Both the position numbers and the translations under genes were made by a program. The notes under the pieces are model-generated. The model was not told the origin of the DNA and did not search any database. It was given only the letters and a program-made list of their open reading frames with translations. From Apostichopus japonicus (taxonomy: Eukaryota > Echinodermata > Holothuroidea > Aspidochirotida > Stichopodidae), in assembly GCF_037975245.1 (NCBI RefSeq), contig NC_092578.1, forward strand, positions 15,668,321-15,732,320: a DNA stretch of 64,000 nucleotides, given 5' to 3'. Shown piece by piece: positions 9,983-20,890 of this stretch; position 1 is the stretch's first letter, and every line of letters begins with the position of its first letter.

Positions 9983-12841
9983 CTCACCTACCGAAGAACT
10001 GCGTGCAACAGTCGCTCTCTGCAACCAAACCATCGCCGACCTCGTAGACAAGAAACTTCTAAAGTTTGAAAAGGCTCAGCGTGGAATATTCAAAAAGCGA
10101 TCGGTCAGCCATCACCGAGAGCGGGATGACGTCATACGCGTCCTAAATCGGCTTAGCGAAGAAAGCCGTCAAGTGGTGAAGATCCATCACGATATGGCAT
10201 GTCAGCTGAAAATCAAGCAACGGGATCAGACGATCCTTAAGAAAGCTGTGACCAGTTTCGGCAAAGAGGTAAAAGCCAATTCTGCCGAGCGTCGAGTAAT
10301 GAAGGGTAACCTCGGGTCAAAGACCGTGCAGTGCCGAGAGCTGGAGAATCAGCTCAAAGAGACCGACTCGAGGTGGAATGACAGACTTGCTGCTAAGGAG
10401 CAGGAGTGTCAGCGACGCAAGAAGAAGGAGATGAACATGACTCACTTATTACGAGAAAATAGTCAAACCTTAGATATCGTCACCTCGGAGCTCAACAACG
10501 CTAAAACCGAAATGACGTCATTACTGGAAGACAACCAGCAGCTCAAGATCAAGATGACGTCACTCCAGATTACTTCTGATAAGACCGAGTACGATCTGCA
10601 GACTTCTTTGAGATTCAAAGATAAACTACAAGCTGAAAAGTCTGTCCTTGAATCCAAGGTTAAGATTCTGGAAGAAAAACTGAGATCACAGAGGCAGTTC
10701 TTTTGTGAGCAAGAGGAAACCCTACGCAAGCAATGGGGAGAAATGCTTCTCATAAAGGAGAGAGATTGTGAGAGGTACAAGAAAGAGGTGGAAAACATGG
10801 CCATTACTTTAAACAAGAGCAATAGCGTTGTTTATAAACTCACTGCCGAGCTTAGCAAAGCTAAGAAAGAACTTACATCATTGCGAAACAATAACCTGAG
10901 TCAAAAGAAGACTATGAAGGTTTTAGAGAAAAGTCTGAAGAAAGTTAAACAGAACTTAACTACTGTTAATGCCGAGCATGAAGCTAACATACAGTATCTC
11001 GAATCGGATGTAAAGACCATGGAAGAAAAGTTTATTTCAGAAAGAAAGATTCACAGTGAAGAGGCAAAAGTCATTAGAGAGATTCACGAAGAGGAGATGA
11101 CTTGCATGAAAGGACGAATGGATTCTCAGATTGTTGCCAAAGATGAAATAATTCAAAGTCTCCAGTCCGGGATGAAAGCACTAGAAGATAAATTGAAAGA
11201 ACAAAGACTGTTTCATCAAGAGGAAGTGAAGGACCTTGAAAGACAATACGAGATAAAGATCGGAGACGGAAAGATTATGACGGAGAAAGCAATCGGAGAA
11301 AAGAAAGAGCTGCGTAATAAGCTGGAAGAATTGAATCAGTCTTACACAGATGTGATGGAACACAGTAAGGAGATGGAGATGATCTATGAGATGAAAACAA
11401 CGCAATACATGGGTGAGATTACTCAGCTGGAGGAACACTTTGCCAAAGAGAAGTCTTAATTGCAACAGCAGACGGACAGAATGGCAGAATATTATAGCAA
11501 AATGGTTGAAGAGAAGGAAAACAAACTGAAATGCTATGAACAGAAAATGCAAGAATCTCTCAACCAGATCGAGGTACTGAAGAAGTCTGTATCGAAAGAG
11601 AATGAATTCAAACTGAAAGCAGATGAACTACAAAGACAATTGAATGAGATGAAGAATTTAACAGAAGAACACGAACTGATGCAAGTTCGTTTATTCCTTG
11701 AGACCTGCTGCAGTAACGCTGCCAATGACGAAGTAACAGCAACCTTCCAACAAGAGAAAGTAAGTTATGAGTCTAAGTACGAAAAGGAACTTAGCCAGAC
11801 AAGATGTAACTACGACGTTCTTGTAAGGAACAGCCACAAACTTAGAGAGGAAAATGAAGAAGCAAAGAAGAAACTGATTGATCTCCTCCAGAAAGTTGAC
11901 AGTACCGGCTTGCAACAAGACCAAGAAGAAATGCAATCTGAAAGAGCAGGGGAACACAGAGGGTCTTTCATGAAACACAAAGAAGAAATGCCTGACATAG
12001 ACAAGGGTTCACATTCACAGCTATCTTTTCTGATATGTGAACTTGGTCAGTATCTGATTCACAGGAATCAGTTCACGCATCCTGTCGGACGGGAACTTGT
12101 ACAACAAAACAAGGAGAATACAGATGAGTTGATTGCACTTGAGGAACAAATAAAACGTCTGGAAAAGACTAACATTGATCTTCAGAAAGATTCAGAATAT
12201 AAAGCAGATCACTTACGTCAGAATAACAAACAATTACAAAAGAGGTTCTTAAATCTACAGGACAAACATGCGAACCTTAGGCAACAATACGATAAAATGA
12301 AATACAGGATGCATGTGAAAACTGATGGGTTGTTAACATCGAAGCGAGACAAGGGTCTTTCGTCAGATAATGACGTAGAAGCTGATCGTGACGTCAGAGT
12401 GACGCAACTGAAAGGAGAACTGAAAGAGAAGACCAAGGAGCAGGAGGAGATGAGATTGTTGATTCGTTGGTTGAAGAAAGACTTATACAAAGCTAACAAC
12501 GATTTGATACAGCTCAAGAAAGAAAATACTGAATTTATTAGTAGTAATGGGAAGTTGGAGAGCGAATTGCAGCAATGGATTCATAAAGCTTCATCGATGA
12601 GGAAAAACGATGTTCACGCGATGCATAGAGCGGTGCAGTTAAAAGAAGCGGAACGTGTTAAGACTCATGCAAAAATGAATTTCATACAAATGAAAAAGAA
12701 AAATATGTGGAACGAGCAGGAAATGGAAAGGTTACAGGCGATCGTCGCGGAGAGGGAGGAAGAATTCAAAAGGATTAGCCGGGATTTGGCGGATGGTGAG
12801 AGTGACGTCACAGCTCTGCTCAGTGAATTAGACAAAGCAAA
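9983..12841 (+). pseudogene. Coiled-coil gene A, exon 3, interrupted by TAA
   Basis: Large exon (2,859 bases), acceptor ATCAG and donor AAA/GTAAGT, same length as exon 3 of copy B with no frame-shifting indel. An in-frame TAA at 11457-11459 replaces CAA in B at codon 599 of the 1,097-residue protein. Reading resumes in the same frame to the donor. The product is unbroken heptad-rich coiled coil rich in Glu, Lys, Gln and Leu. Either the copy is a young pseudogene, or it makes a product of about 598 residues lacking the C-terminal half. I do not recognise the family; it only broadly resembles golgin- or myosin-tail-type coiled coils. Nearby codons also differ from B, so the site is not obviously a single sequencing error. 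Confidence 0.75.
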
Positions 12842-13201
12842 GTAAGTATTCATGAAATTTACGTAACAGGTTTGACATTATACAAAATATTTTGTAAACA
12901 TCTTGTAGTTAGAGGAAGGGAATGTTTGGTGACCCATTAAATTTTCTTTCTTGCAAACCGGTTAACTGATTAATTTTGGGTTAAACTAACCGGTAATATA
13001 AAACCCTATCGATTTGTGTGTGTGTTTTCTTCCGAGGACTCCGTGAATGCCAGAATACCCGTAAGAGTAGACTTATTTCAATGTTACCATCTTTGAAAAG
13101 CTTGTACGCAGGTTACATCAGAAACCACGTCCAAGCAATGTAGAAAACTATCTGGCGAAAACCTGGGCTTATGTGCGTCCCTATGTGCGTTAAACTAAGA
13201 A

Positions 13202-13263
<62 letters not shown>

Positions 13264-13310
13264 TCTTATTTTTGCTCCAACATAGTTGGTTTATTCTCTT
13301 CCATTTACAG
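12842..13310 (+). other. Intron 3 of coiled-coil gene A, with TA microsatellite
   Basis: Bounded by GTAAGT and a TTTACAG acceptor. It carries a (TA)n run at about 13204-13256. Intron 3 of copy B (25586-26085) is homologous, with its own TA run. Confidence 0.65.
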
Positions 13311-13425
13311 GATGAAGGTTAAAGAGAAAACGAAGGAGATGAAGAGGATGCAGAAGCAAATGGATGAAATCGAGAAAGATAACAGAGATCTACAGGAGGA
13401 GATCATGGCTTATGAAAATACTTAA
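13311..13425 (+). CDS. Coiled-coil gene A, exon 4 (C-terminal end)
   Basis: The acceptor joins a single G to the AA left by exon 3, restoring an AAG codon, and 37 further codons run to TAA at 13423-13425. The peptide is charged and helical (KVKEKTKEMKRMQ...), continuing the coiled coil. Copy B has the same exon at 26086-26200. In copy A these codons lie beyond the premature stop in exon 3. Confidence 0.65.
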
Positions 13426-13683
13426 AGAATCAAATATCAGACCTGGGGCGGGGGAGGGGGTGGGGCGGGTGGGATGGAGCTTTGATGGAAAGGGCGACAT
13501 CATGAGCGGAGATCAATCAAGGAAAATGTTGATATTCATTATGCAATGATAATGAAAATTCTTAAAGTTGAAGAAAATGATATACACGCGTAAAATGTTT
13601 CATGCTAAGTGCTAAAAATGCAGTAAATATTTCACGAACTGACGAGCTATAGTAAAACCAGAAATTGTAAAACGTGAAAATTA

Positions 13684-13689
13684 AATAAA
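13684..13689 (+). promoter_or_regulatory. AATAAA polyadenylation signal, gene A
   Basis: AATAAA lies 259 bases after the exon 4 stop codon, in an AT-rich flank. A matching signal follows gene B. Confidence 0.45.
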
Positions 13690-14089
13690 ATTAAAAATAA
13701 TCAATACAAAAAATCACTTTTCCCTCTTATTGTTTATTCTGTATATATTAATCCTGTTTACATGAGATATTACGTCATAGATTTTCAAGTCAGACCGCTC
13801 TGTAAAAATGTTTATTCCTCTTAAACAGTTTTGACCAAATAAGATATAATACAGGAAGTATAACATTTAGTATAAGCATAAGAAGGTAACAGGAAAACGT
13901 CCCCCTAATATTCATCTTAAAATGGTCAAAATATTATTTGTATTTCTCTATCCCTAACGATTCGACCATGCAATCTTGCCACCAAAATATTGTGAAAAGG
14001 ATACCAAACCATTGATTACATGCTGTTATGCATTTGTCGAAATAGAAAGCGACCTCACTCTGTTATCCTATATAATACGTTTGCTGATC

Positions 14090-14215
14090 ATCGCTTCTCG
14101 GCCTTATGTTCCCTTCTAGGGGAATCGTGATAGAGACCTGACGATTATCACAAAGTCACAGTCTCGATGCAAGGGGCCTGGTGTTGAGAGCGGATTCCCG
14201 ACTATCCAGGACTTT
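14090..14215 (+). mobile_element. SINE-like fragment with U2-snRNA-like head (unit A)
   Basis: It begins ATCGCTTCTCGGCCTTATG, which matches the known 5' end of U2 snRNA at 18 of 19 bases as I recall it. It is homologous to the first part of 27688-27858 but lacks its 3' end. It sits about 100 bases from the corresponding place in unit B, so the two look like separate insertions. Confidence 0.5.
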
Positions 14216-14282
14216 TTTATTCAGGTGACGACGGTCAAGATTGGAGTTCAATCGGCCAGTGGTCAGCTGCTGGCTTGACATG

Positions 14283-15090
14283 ACCCAATGTTACCAAAAA
14301 AACCTTTTCCTTGTTCTGTAGAACATAGCCCCCCCCCCTAAATGCTAATAGCAGAAGACTAGCCACGCCCCTGTTTGCAACTGACGTTTACCGTAGTTTC
14401 ACTGCTGTTCAATATTCTATTAGAAAAGTTCATTTCTAAACTTCTTCGAGTCCTCATGGCATTTTGCATTCTGGTTCTTTTACATGTCTTTGTGTAACAA
14501 TGTTCCTGTTAAATGAATAAACACTTAAAAACTCGAGTATTATTCCCGACAATCAGATAATCCATTTTGCGCCGCTTTGCATTCTTGAATACACTCTTCC
14601 CTCTACACACATTCATACATACATAGCCTACACAAACAGACACACACTCAGCGTTTCGAAACCAAAATTCATGCTGTGGTCTATCAATGAATGTTACAAA
14701 AATAATGATATTTTAAAGAAAACCAATTACCCTTGTCGCCTGTCTACGTATATACTTGTAACAAAAAACAAACAAAAAAGTCATTTACAGGGATTTCATT
14801 CTTGATTAATCACTTTCCATTTCGCTTTGTTCTTGCAACTAACTACAATTTCAAGTGATGTGATATTCATTTGCCTTTGTCGTTTACCTCCATTTCATAA
14901 ACAAAAGTCTGTTCAAAGTATAGGCCGATCTCTTTTGAGATCCGGCTTTCGGAATCACAAATGATTTCGAGTTGGTTAGCATCATGTTTGTTCTCTAGGG
15001 TGTGTCACCACAACAGAACTAGTATTGTTCGATACAGGTGACAAACGCCTACAGTGAAATAACGACCTTCCTTTGGACATACAATCAGCG
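14283..15090. other. Spacer between duplicated units
   Basis: No gene seen. Bases 14284-14450 are related to 37385-37555, including the right end of the small element at 37305-37491 and its flank, so this is a dispersed repeat. The rest shows nothing recognisable. Confidence 0.5.
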
Positions 15091-15162
15091 TCCATAGCCT
15101 AGTGGTTAGGGTGTCCGCATATAAAGCGGGAGGCCCGGGCTCGAATCCCGGTGGGGGCTGGA
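15091..15162 (+). tRNA. tRNA-like sequence, probably pseudogene or SINE head
   Basis: It has a perfect internal promoter A box, TAGCCTAGTGG (15095-15105), and a near-consensus B box, GGCTCGAATCC (15138-15148). The anticodon stem (TCCGC/GCGGG) and T stem (CCGGG/CCCGG) pair fully, with a CCT/AGG D stem. The loop ATATAAA gives anticodon ATA, nominally Tyr. The acceptor stem pairs at only the outer four positions, so a working tRNA is unlikely. It may be a decayed tRNA or the head of a tRNA-derived SINE. Confidence 0.55.
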
Positions 15163-15786
15163 AGTTTTTTCTCTGCTCTGGATTTTCCAACTCACTTCAG
15201 TTATATAGATGGATAGATAGGTATACACTTGGGCTTGTATATAAAATTGAAACTGCGGTGGAAAGAATAATATATAGTTAACATTGGATAACTTCAAAAA
15301 CGATTAGGAGCAATTAAAAGAAATATTGACATTGACACTGGATATGTGTTACTCTACAATAATTGTCGAGAGGAGAATCTCAGTTCATACACTACCGTGG
15401 CTGTTATATATCCTGCATTGGTCGTAACCACTAACGGAGGATGTCATTTCTCTGTAGGCTGCATGAGCCTGACACATCCTAGTCATATTTTGGGACTATA
15501 ACCTTATTTTAACAATATCGGTCTATTCCACTCAGAAAACTTGATTAATACCATGGTTTGAGAGAAAACCAAATAGTTGGTAATATAAAAAAAACAACTA
15601 TATTGCACTACACAGCGCACTAAGTATATATGCTCCGAGATTTGGGAGAGCTTGTTGGAGAATACTTGCATTGCATTTGCCAAACCAAGATGAACAGAGG
15701 ATGTATGTGCAAAGTGGGCCTGTAATCCGGAAGGAACGGAATAACGTACCGTGTTACCTTTCGTTATTAAGGTTTTATACGTCGAT
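15163..15786. other. Upstream flank of Ig gene B
   Basis: No gene or clear promoter motif recognised. The matching flank of unit A lies outside the window, so the 5' border of the duplicated unit cannot be placed. Confidence 0.4.
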
Positions 15787-16576
15787 ATGGAGATTGTACT
15801 TTTGTTGTTATCGTTTTTCCTCTTTTTATCGTCATTTTCGGAGGGAAGTGATTGTGAAATTCATTGTCAACATGAACCGTCTGTCAGAACTACAGACTGT
15901 TATGCGGTTGTAGGCTGTGACTTCTCATTTCCAAATCTTTCTTTCTCTTATACATACCATATATACATAGTGAAATTACAATTTAACTACACCGGCACAT
16001 CCCAAAGTGAAGAATTATCTCGTAGTATTTTGTCGTACAGTGAAGTATTTTGGGCTTATAAAGCTCATACAGTGAACCGTTATATTTTTCAAGTGGAATA
16101 CTCACATAGAGAGAATCCAATGTATTTTTATGATTTCGCTTTTGGGATCCTAGGCCTTCAGCCAGAAGACGCAGGAACGTATCGTGTGACGCTGATAGAT
16201 TATAATGGCTTGTATGACAATGTTCATCTCCTTCATCATACCTACCGCCTTGTCACAATTTATCAGCCGTCTGCACCTCTTCTTTGTGAATTTCAAGATC
16301 TGAGTTCAGTTTTGGATGATCGCAATGACTATAAACTAACGTGTTCGATTCGTAACGCATATCCCGTCATAGACATAAAAGTTATTGAACCAAATGAGTG
16401 TACATTTGAGTCACATTATTACGATGACGGCATCCATAGTGAGGTAACTGTTTCCATTACCTATTGTGAAGGTAATTCAACAGTCGGATGTGTTGCTATC
16501 CAGAGACAGTTGGAGTTCATGTCCATCAATGGTTACTCAGATAGTTGTTTTGGGGAAATGACAAAATCAAATCCCG
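15787..16576 (+). CDS. Secreted or surface Ig-domain protein, 5' exon (unit B)
   Basis: ATG at 15787 opens 263 codons plus one base, ending at a CCCG/GTAAGT donor. Residues 1-20 form a hydrophobic signal peptide. Residues 23-160 resemble a V-type Ig domain: first Cys around 44 and a GLQPEDAGTYRV segment, the usual D-x-G-x-Y-x-C region. Val134 replaces the expected second Cys. Residues 165-250 form a second Ig-like domain with plausible Cys186/Cys235. Three N-glycosylation sequons (NLS, NYT, NST) fit an extracellular protein. No membrane segment appears in this exon; later exons are not recognised. The start is favoured because the signal peptide begins here. The ligand is unknown; a cell-surface recognition role is inferred from domain type only. 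Confidence 0.75.
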
Positions 16577-19382
16577 GTAAGTTGTTTTTGAATCTTATAT
16601 AAGAGCCTTTCAAAGTAGCAAGGTTTCAAGTATCTGTGACACACCATGTATATTTCTCTACAATTAGGCTATTCATATACTGTACTATCATGCCGCGCTT
16701 TGGAAGTACTCCTATACTGACAGTATGAACAATATGAATATCATGTTTCTATCATATATGGATTAGGAACTCTTCATACTGTCAGTACGAGTGATTTGAA
16801 GCATGCCTTGGAAGAACAGTATAGAGTGGTATAAACATAAGGAAATTATCCTTAAATGGCTTCGCCTTAGTGGTTCGGCGTCAGTGGTCTGAATCTATAA
16901 CTTCTTAACACACTAATAAGATGAAATAGATTCGTCATTCCCGTAGTCTCACACACACTCATGGTCGGGCATTTTAAAATGAATGTCATGCATAGCTTTA
17001 AATTATTGTAATTGATTTGTTCTCTAATTATTATTAGGAATCACTGTTTAGTTTAAGCAGCAAATATAAAAATAATCGTAGCTTTCTTGTGGTGCCTGCT
17101 CTTTTCCACTTCAATTTAAGATTGAGCAGAAGAAACAAATTTGATACAAAGTGAAAGTCACATTCCATGGCTGTAATACCAAAACGACATACATCATTTT
17201 GACATGAAACAACGGCTTGCCTATAAGATATCAACATATCAAGCACAAAACATTAAAATACGTGCAATATAAAATGCAAAATACAACAACTGATTAACCA
17301 ATCTTCCCACGTTTCTTTCTTCTTTGCAATGATATTTGGTTTAAAATATCTATTTACTTAGCTCGACAATCTGCTTCAAATAATTTTTGGCAGAAATATC
17401 GAACTCACCGGACTACTGAGAAACGTTTTAATCTATGTAACGGTTGACTTTATGCCTTTTTCAGCTTTATTCTTTGGTGACGGGAATTGTACCTTTATGT
17501 CATAAATATTAATTTGGCATGGAATCACGTGATCGGTGGAATTTTTTTTTTTTTGGGGGGGGGGCTGAAAATTACCTAAATAGTCTGTAGTCATACGTTT
17601 AAACATGATGACTCTCCAATAGTATAATTTTGTTTCTTTATGGCTAGAAATATACTCTTAGAATCTACAAATAATAGTTACTATAAATTTTGGTTTCGAT
17701 GATAATCGTAACCTGTGTGTATGTTTGGGGGGAGGGAGGTGTACACCTCATAAGAATAGGAGATTGTTGGCAATTGGAAATTAGCTTATGAGCATCCGTA
17801 GAATCAAATAAAATCTCACGAACAAAGTTCCGTAAGATTCATCGTGTCGATAAGCTGCATAATTGCGCTAATGTTATACTAGCACAACGTTGCGTATATG
17901 AATGTATATATATATCAATATTTATATAATATTGATTATAGACCTAATTTATTGTCAAAATATGCCTCAGAATACATCAAATCTTATTGAATAGGATTTA
18001 CATTCACCGAGCCTGTAGTCGCACCCCTCCTTTGTAATTTTTTTTTATCCGACTACATCCCCTATACCTAAATCAGTCAGGCAAAATTTGTAATTTGCTC
18101 AGGCAACACCACTTGCCCACCCCCCCCCACCCCCTTGAAAATCATAAATTGAAGGAAGAAAAGTTAAACATTTGACATTTCAATGATTTCACCCAACCAA
18201 CAGTTCTCTAGTTATGTTCATTGCATACGGACCCATAATGCACTACTGAAATTATTGAAAGTCAAAATCCTAAGACATGAGATCTTAAAATAACCGATGT
18301 GTAAATGCAACCTGAACGGGAAGTGTCTTTTCCAACGATCTAGGAGTATTTTTTGGCCAAAACAAATCGTGGTACGCTCTGCGCCAACGGCTGTGGCGCT
18401 CCGCTTAGACAGTATCGAGTAGTGTGTTACACCTACATGACCAACTGATTCCCCCTTCCCCCTTGTGAAAATTTCTGCGGACGCCCTTGCTTGGAGCTCC
18501 TGATAGGGGCCCATTTGGGCCAGTAGCCGGGGGCCCCCAGGCTCATCGTTACGCCACTGAGATAATATCTGAAACTGCTGCAGCTGAAGTCACCAGAATC
18601 TCCACCAGGGCTTAGAAAACTTTCCAGAGAATTGTAATTCCGCTTTCTGATTTGTGTTTCTGTTCTAACTGAGCCGCTATGAGAGAACGAGAATTATCAC
18701 CAAATGCTAAAGCTTCCAGCGCCTTTCCCCTAAGACCCCACCAGTGCAATTAAGCAGTTGTTCAGTGTTGTTGAGGAGCCGGCAGGGATGTCAGTTGTAG
18801 GAGTTTGGGTCTCGACGCAATCGACGGACACATTCAGTTTAATTCTTTGCAGTCAGGGCAGTGTGCGTCCAGCTTTAAATGTATGATTTCCCTAAATCCT
18901 ATTGTGATTCGCTTCTGGAGTATAGCCAATCTGTACCAATAACTCATACACTACACTTAACTCACACTACTGCCATACAACAAAGTAGTATATAAGACAA
19001 TTGTTCTCATCGACACAGCTGCCACAATTCGTCTGATATAACTTTATAATTCGGACCGAATGTAAGATGATATTAAACTCTCACTGTGTATAGAGACCAT
19101 TTAATATGCGGGAGAGATAATGTAACCATACATCATCAAATTAGCACAGTCACCCACCCCGTACCCAGCCCGAAAAAAAAACTTTCGACTACGTACTAAA
19201 ACATCAAGGTGCGACTCATGTGTGTATTTATAAATAAATCATTACCTACAGATAAAGAATCAGAATTGACAGTCTGTCCAACGAATAATCTAACTCTGTA
19301 TTCATAAATACCGCCATCTATTACAATTCTGTCACCACCGGCGTATAGGTCTCGCACCAAAATTAATTGCTCCCATTTATTC
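16577..19382. other. Non-coding stretch after Ig exon (unit B)
   Basis: Homologous to 62-5479 of unit A. It holds the empty target site CTCAGAAT at 17966-17973 and a B-specific stretch around 18130-18560 with an inverted copy of the GCGGAGCG module. I could not identify further Ig-gene exons or a membrane-spanning segment. Confidence 0.45.
18373..18406 (-). repeat. Near-palindromic GCGGAGCG module, inverted copy
   Basis: Reads GTACGCTCTGCGCC then GGCGCTCCGCTT on the + strand, the reverse complement of the 1766-1800 copy. It lies in a B-specific stretch whose right edge (GTTACGCCACTG, near 18560) resembles the CAGTGGCG-type ends of nearby elements. No left end was found. Confidence 0.65.
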
Positions 19383-19760
19383 AACAATTACAGATATCTC
19401 TTATTCATTTTTGGATATCTCTAATGCATTTTCAGATATCTCTAATGCATTTCCAGATTTCAACATATTTGAGATATCAGAAATTGAATTCGAGATATCA
19501 AGAATTCGATTTAGAGATATCCAAACTCGAATTAGAGATATCGGGAATGTAATTCGAGATATCCAAAATTAAATTAGAGATATCAAGAATTCGGATTCGA
19601 GATATCCAAATTTGAATTAGAGTTATCAAAAATTGAATTCGAGATGTCCAAAATTGAATTAGAAATATCAAGAATTCGAATCAGAGATATCCAAACTTGA
19701 ATTAGAGATATCGGGTATGCAATTAGAGATATCCAAAACTGAATTAGAGATACATAGACG
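19383..19760. repeat. GATATC satellite (unit B)
   Basis: Same motif family as 5480-5995, shorter. It again starts in the reverse orientation and switches to GAATTAGAGATATCC-type units. The different length between units shows expansion or contraction after duplication. Confidence 0.85.
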
Positions 19761-20040
19761 TAGGGAGTCCAAAACAACGGACGTGTACTACGGTACTCTA
19801 ATTGTGGTGAAATATTTGAGAATGATTATTTTTGTTTTAGGGTTGCTAGTATGAAGAGTGGTTTGGTAAAAGATATTGTAAATGATGTAAGTGACTGTAA
19901 GGATAATATAGGCCTATCATTCTTATTCATATTTTAACCTCTTTATATTTACGATTATTCGTATAGTTGCTAAGTTAAATAACATCACGAGAACATTGCC
20001 GTTCTTTACCACCGTATAATTTCCAGTTACATGCGATGTA

Positions 20041-20560
20041 ATTCGTGACGTCAATTCGTGACGTCAAAACGTTTACAGCCATGTATGTTCGTGTTTGACG
20101 CAGTTTGTTTTGTTTTGTGCGTTTTCTTTAACATGTCATTGCATTTTATGTGCAATAATTTGCTGCGTACGTCGAGAGATCATATAGATAGCGCCTTGAC
20201 GCAATCCCTTTAGTCATGCCCTATTCCCTCTGGGAATGCTAATGTTATGTGTTAGTCAAAGGTTTCCTTACATGTCTTACATCGCGCATTAAATCAGTTA
20301 ATTAATACGCAAGTATTTCGTGACGTCAAAACGTTTGTAGCCATGTATGATCGTGTGTGACACAGATGCGCGCACATTAAAGTCTCTTGTTTTGCGCGTT
20401 TGTTTTTAACATGTCATTGCATTTTATGCGCAGTTATTTGCTTCGTCCAGAGATCATATAGATAGCGCCTTCGCGCAATACCTTTGGCCATACCGTATTC
20501 CATATACCAATGCTAATGTTATGTGTTCGTCAAAGGTTTCGTTGCAATTATTATATCACG
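20041..20560 (+). promoter_or_regulatory. Locally duplicated upstream block with three CRE palindromes
   Basis: A block of about 275 bases occurs twice here (about 20054-20300 and 20315-20560), sharing the CRE and the segment around ACATGTCATTGCATTTTAT. TGACGTCA occurs at 20046-20053, 20059-20066 and 20321-20328, within about 700 bases of exon 1 of gene B. Promoter activity is inferred from position and motif. Confidence 0.45.
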
Positions 20561-20749
20561 CATTAGATCAGTTAATACGCCAGTTTCCGCGTAAGGTAAA
20601 ATGCGTCACTGTTGCGTCACTGTAGTTTTCCTAAGGTGGAAATATACTGTGATACCTAGTAACCGTTACCACACATTAGATGTCAACACATCGATTCTTA
20701 AAGTTTGCGTACTTGCTATACTTTTACTTTCGGAGCATTCAAAGCGATT

Positions 20750-20890
20750 ATGTCTGAATTTATTCAGAAACCAAGCGAACCTGCGAATAACAACGTCGCA
20801 TGGGGATTTCCCGGCTGTGATGCGTTGAGCGATGACTCGCTCCGCATCAAGTTTGGTGATTTTGAAGTCCAACCTATGGACAATGATAAG
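20750..20890 (+). CDS. Coiled-coil gene B, exon 1
   Basis: ATG at 20750 opens 47 codons ending at AAG/GTCAGT, phase 0. The sequence starts MSEFIQKPSEP and contains WGFPGCDALSDD; no domain recognised. A pyrimidine-rich tract and AG end at 20735. If used as an acceptor, the 14 bases before the ATG would stay in frame with a phase-1 exon such as the Ig exon, an alternative that needs transcripts. Confidence 0.72.

Larger units (their letters stand above)
1..14282 (+). repeat. Tandem duplication, unit A
   Basis: This stretch is collinear with 16516-27573. Shared parts, in order, are the Ig exon end, its downstream non-coding DNA, a GATATC satellite, a four-exon coiled-coil gene and a 3' flank ending at the shared sequence CTGGCTTGACATG. 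Copies differ by substitutions and by insertions present in only one unit (1684-3758 and 6387-7860 here). The offset between units falls from 16515 at the Ig exon to 12744 in coiled-coil exon 3, because the A copy carries more inserted DNA. The 5' limit lies outside the window. Confidence 0.9.

Noticed and set aside
10463..10822. Minus-strand ORFs opposite the coiled-coil exons
   Set aside because: Antisense shadows of a biased coding strand; the plus frame is conserved across both copies and spliced correctly.
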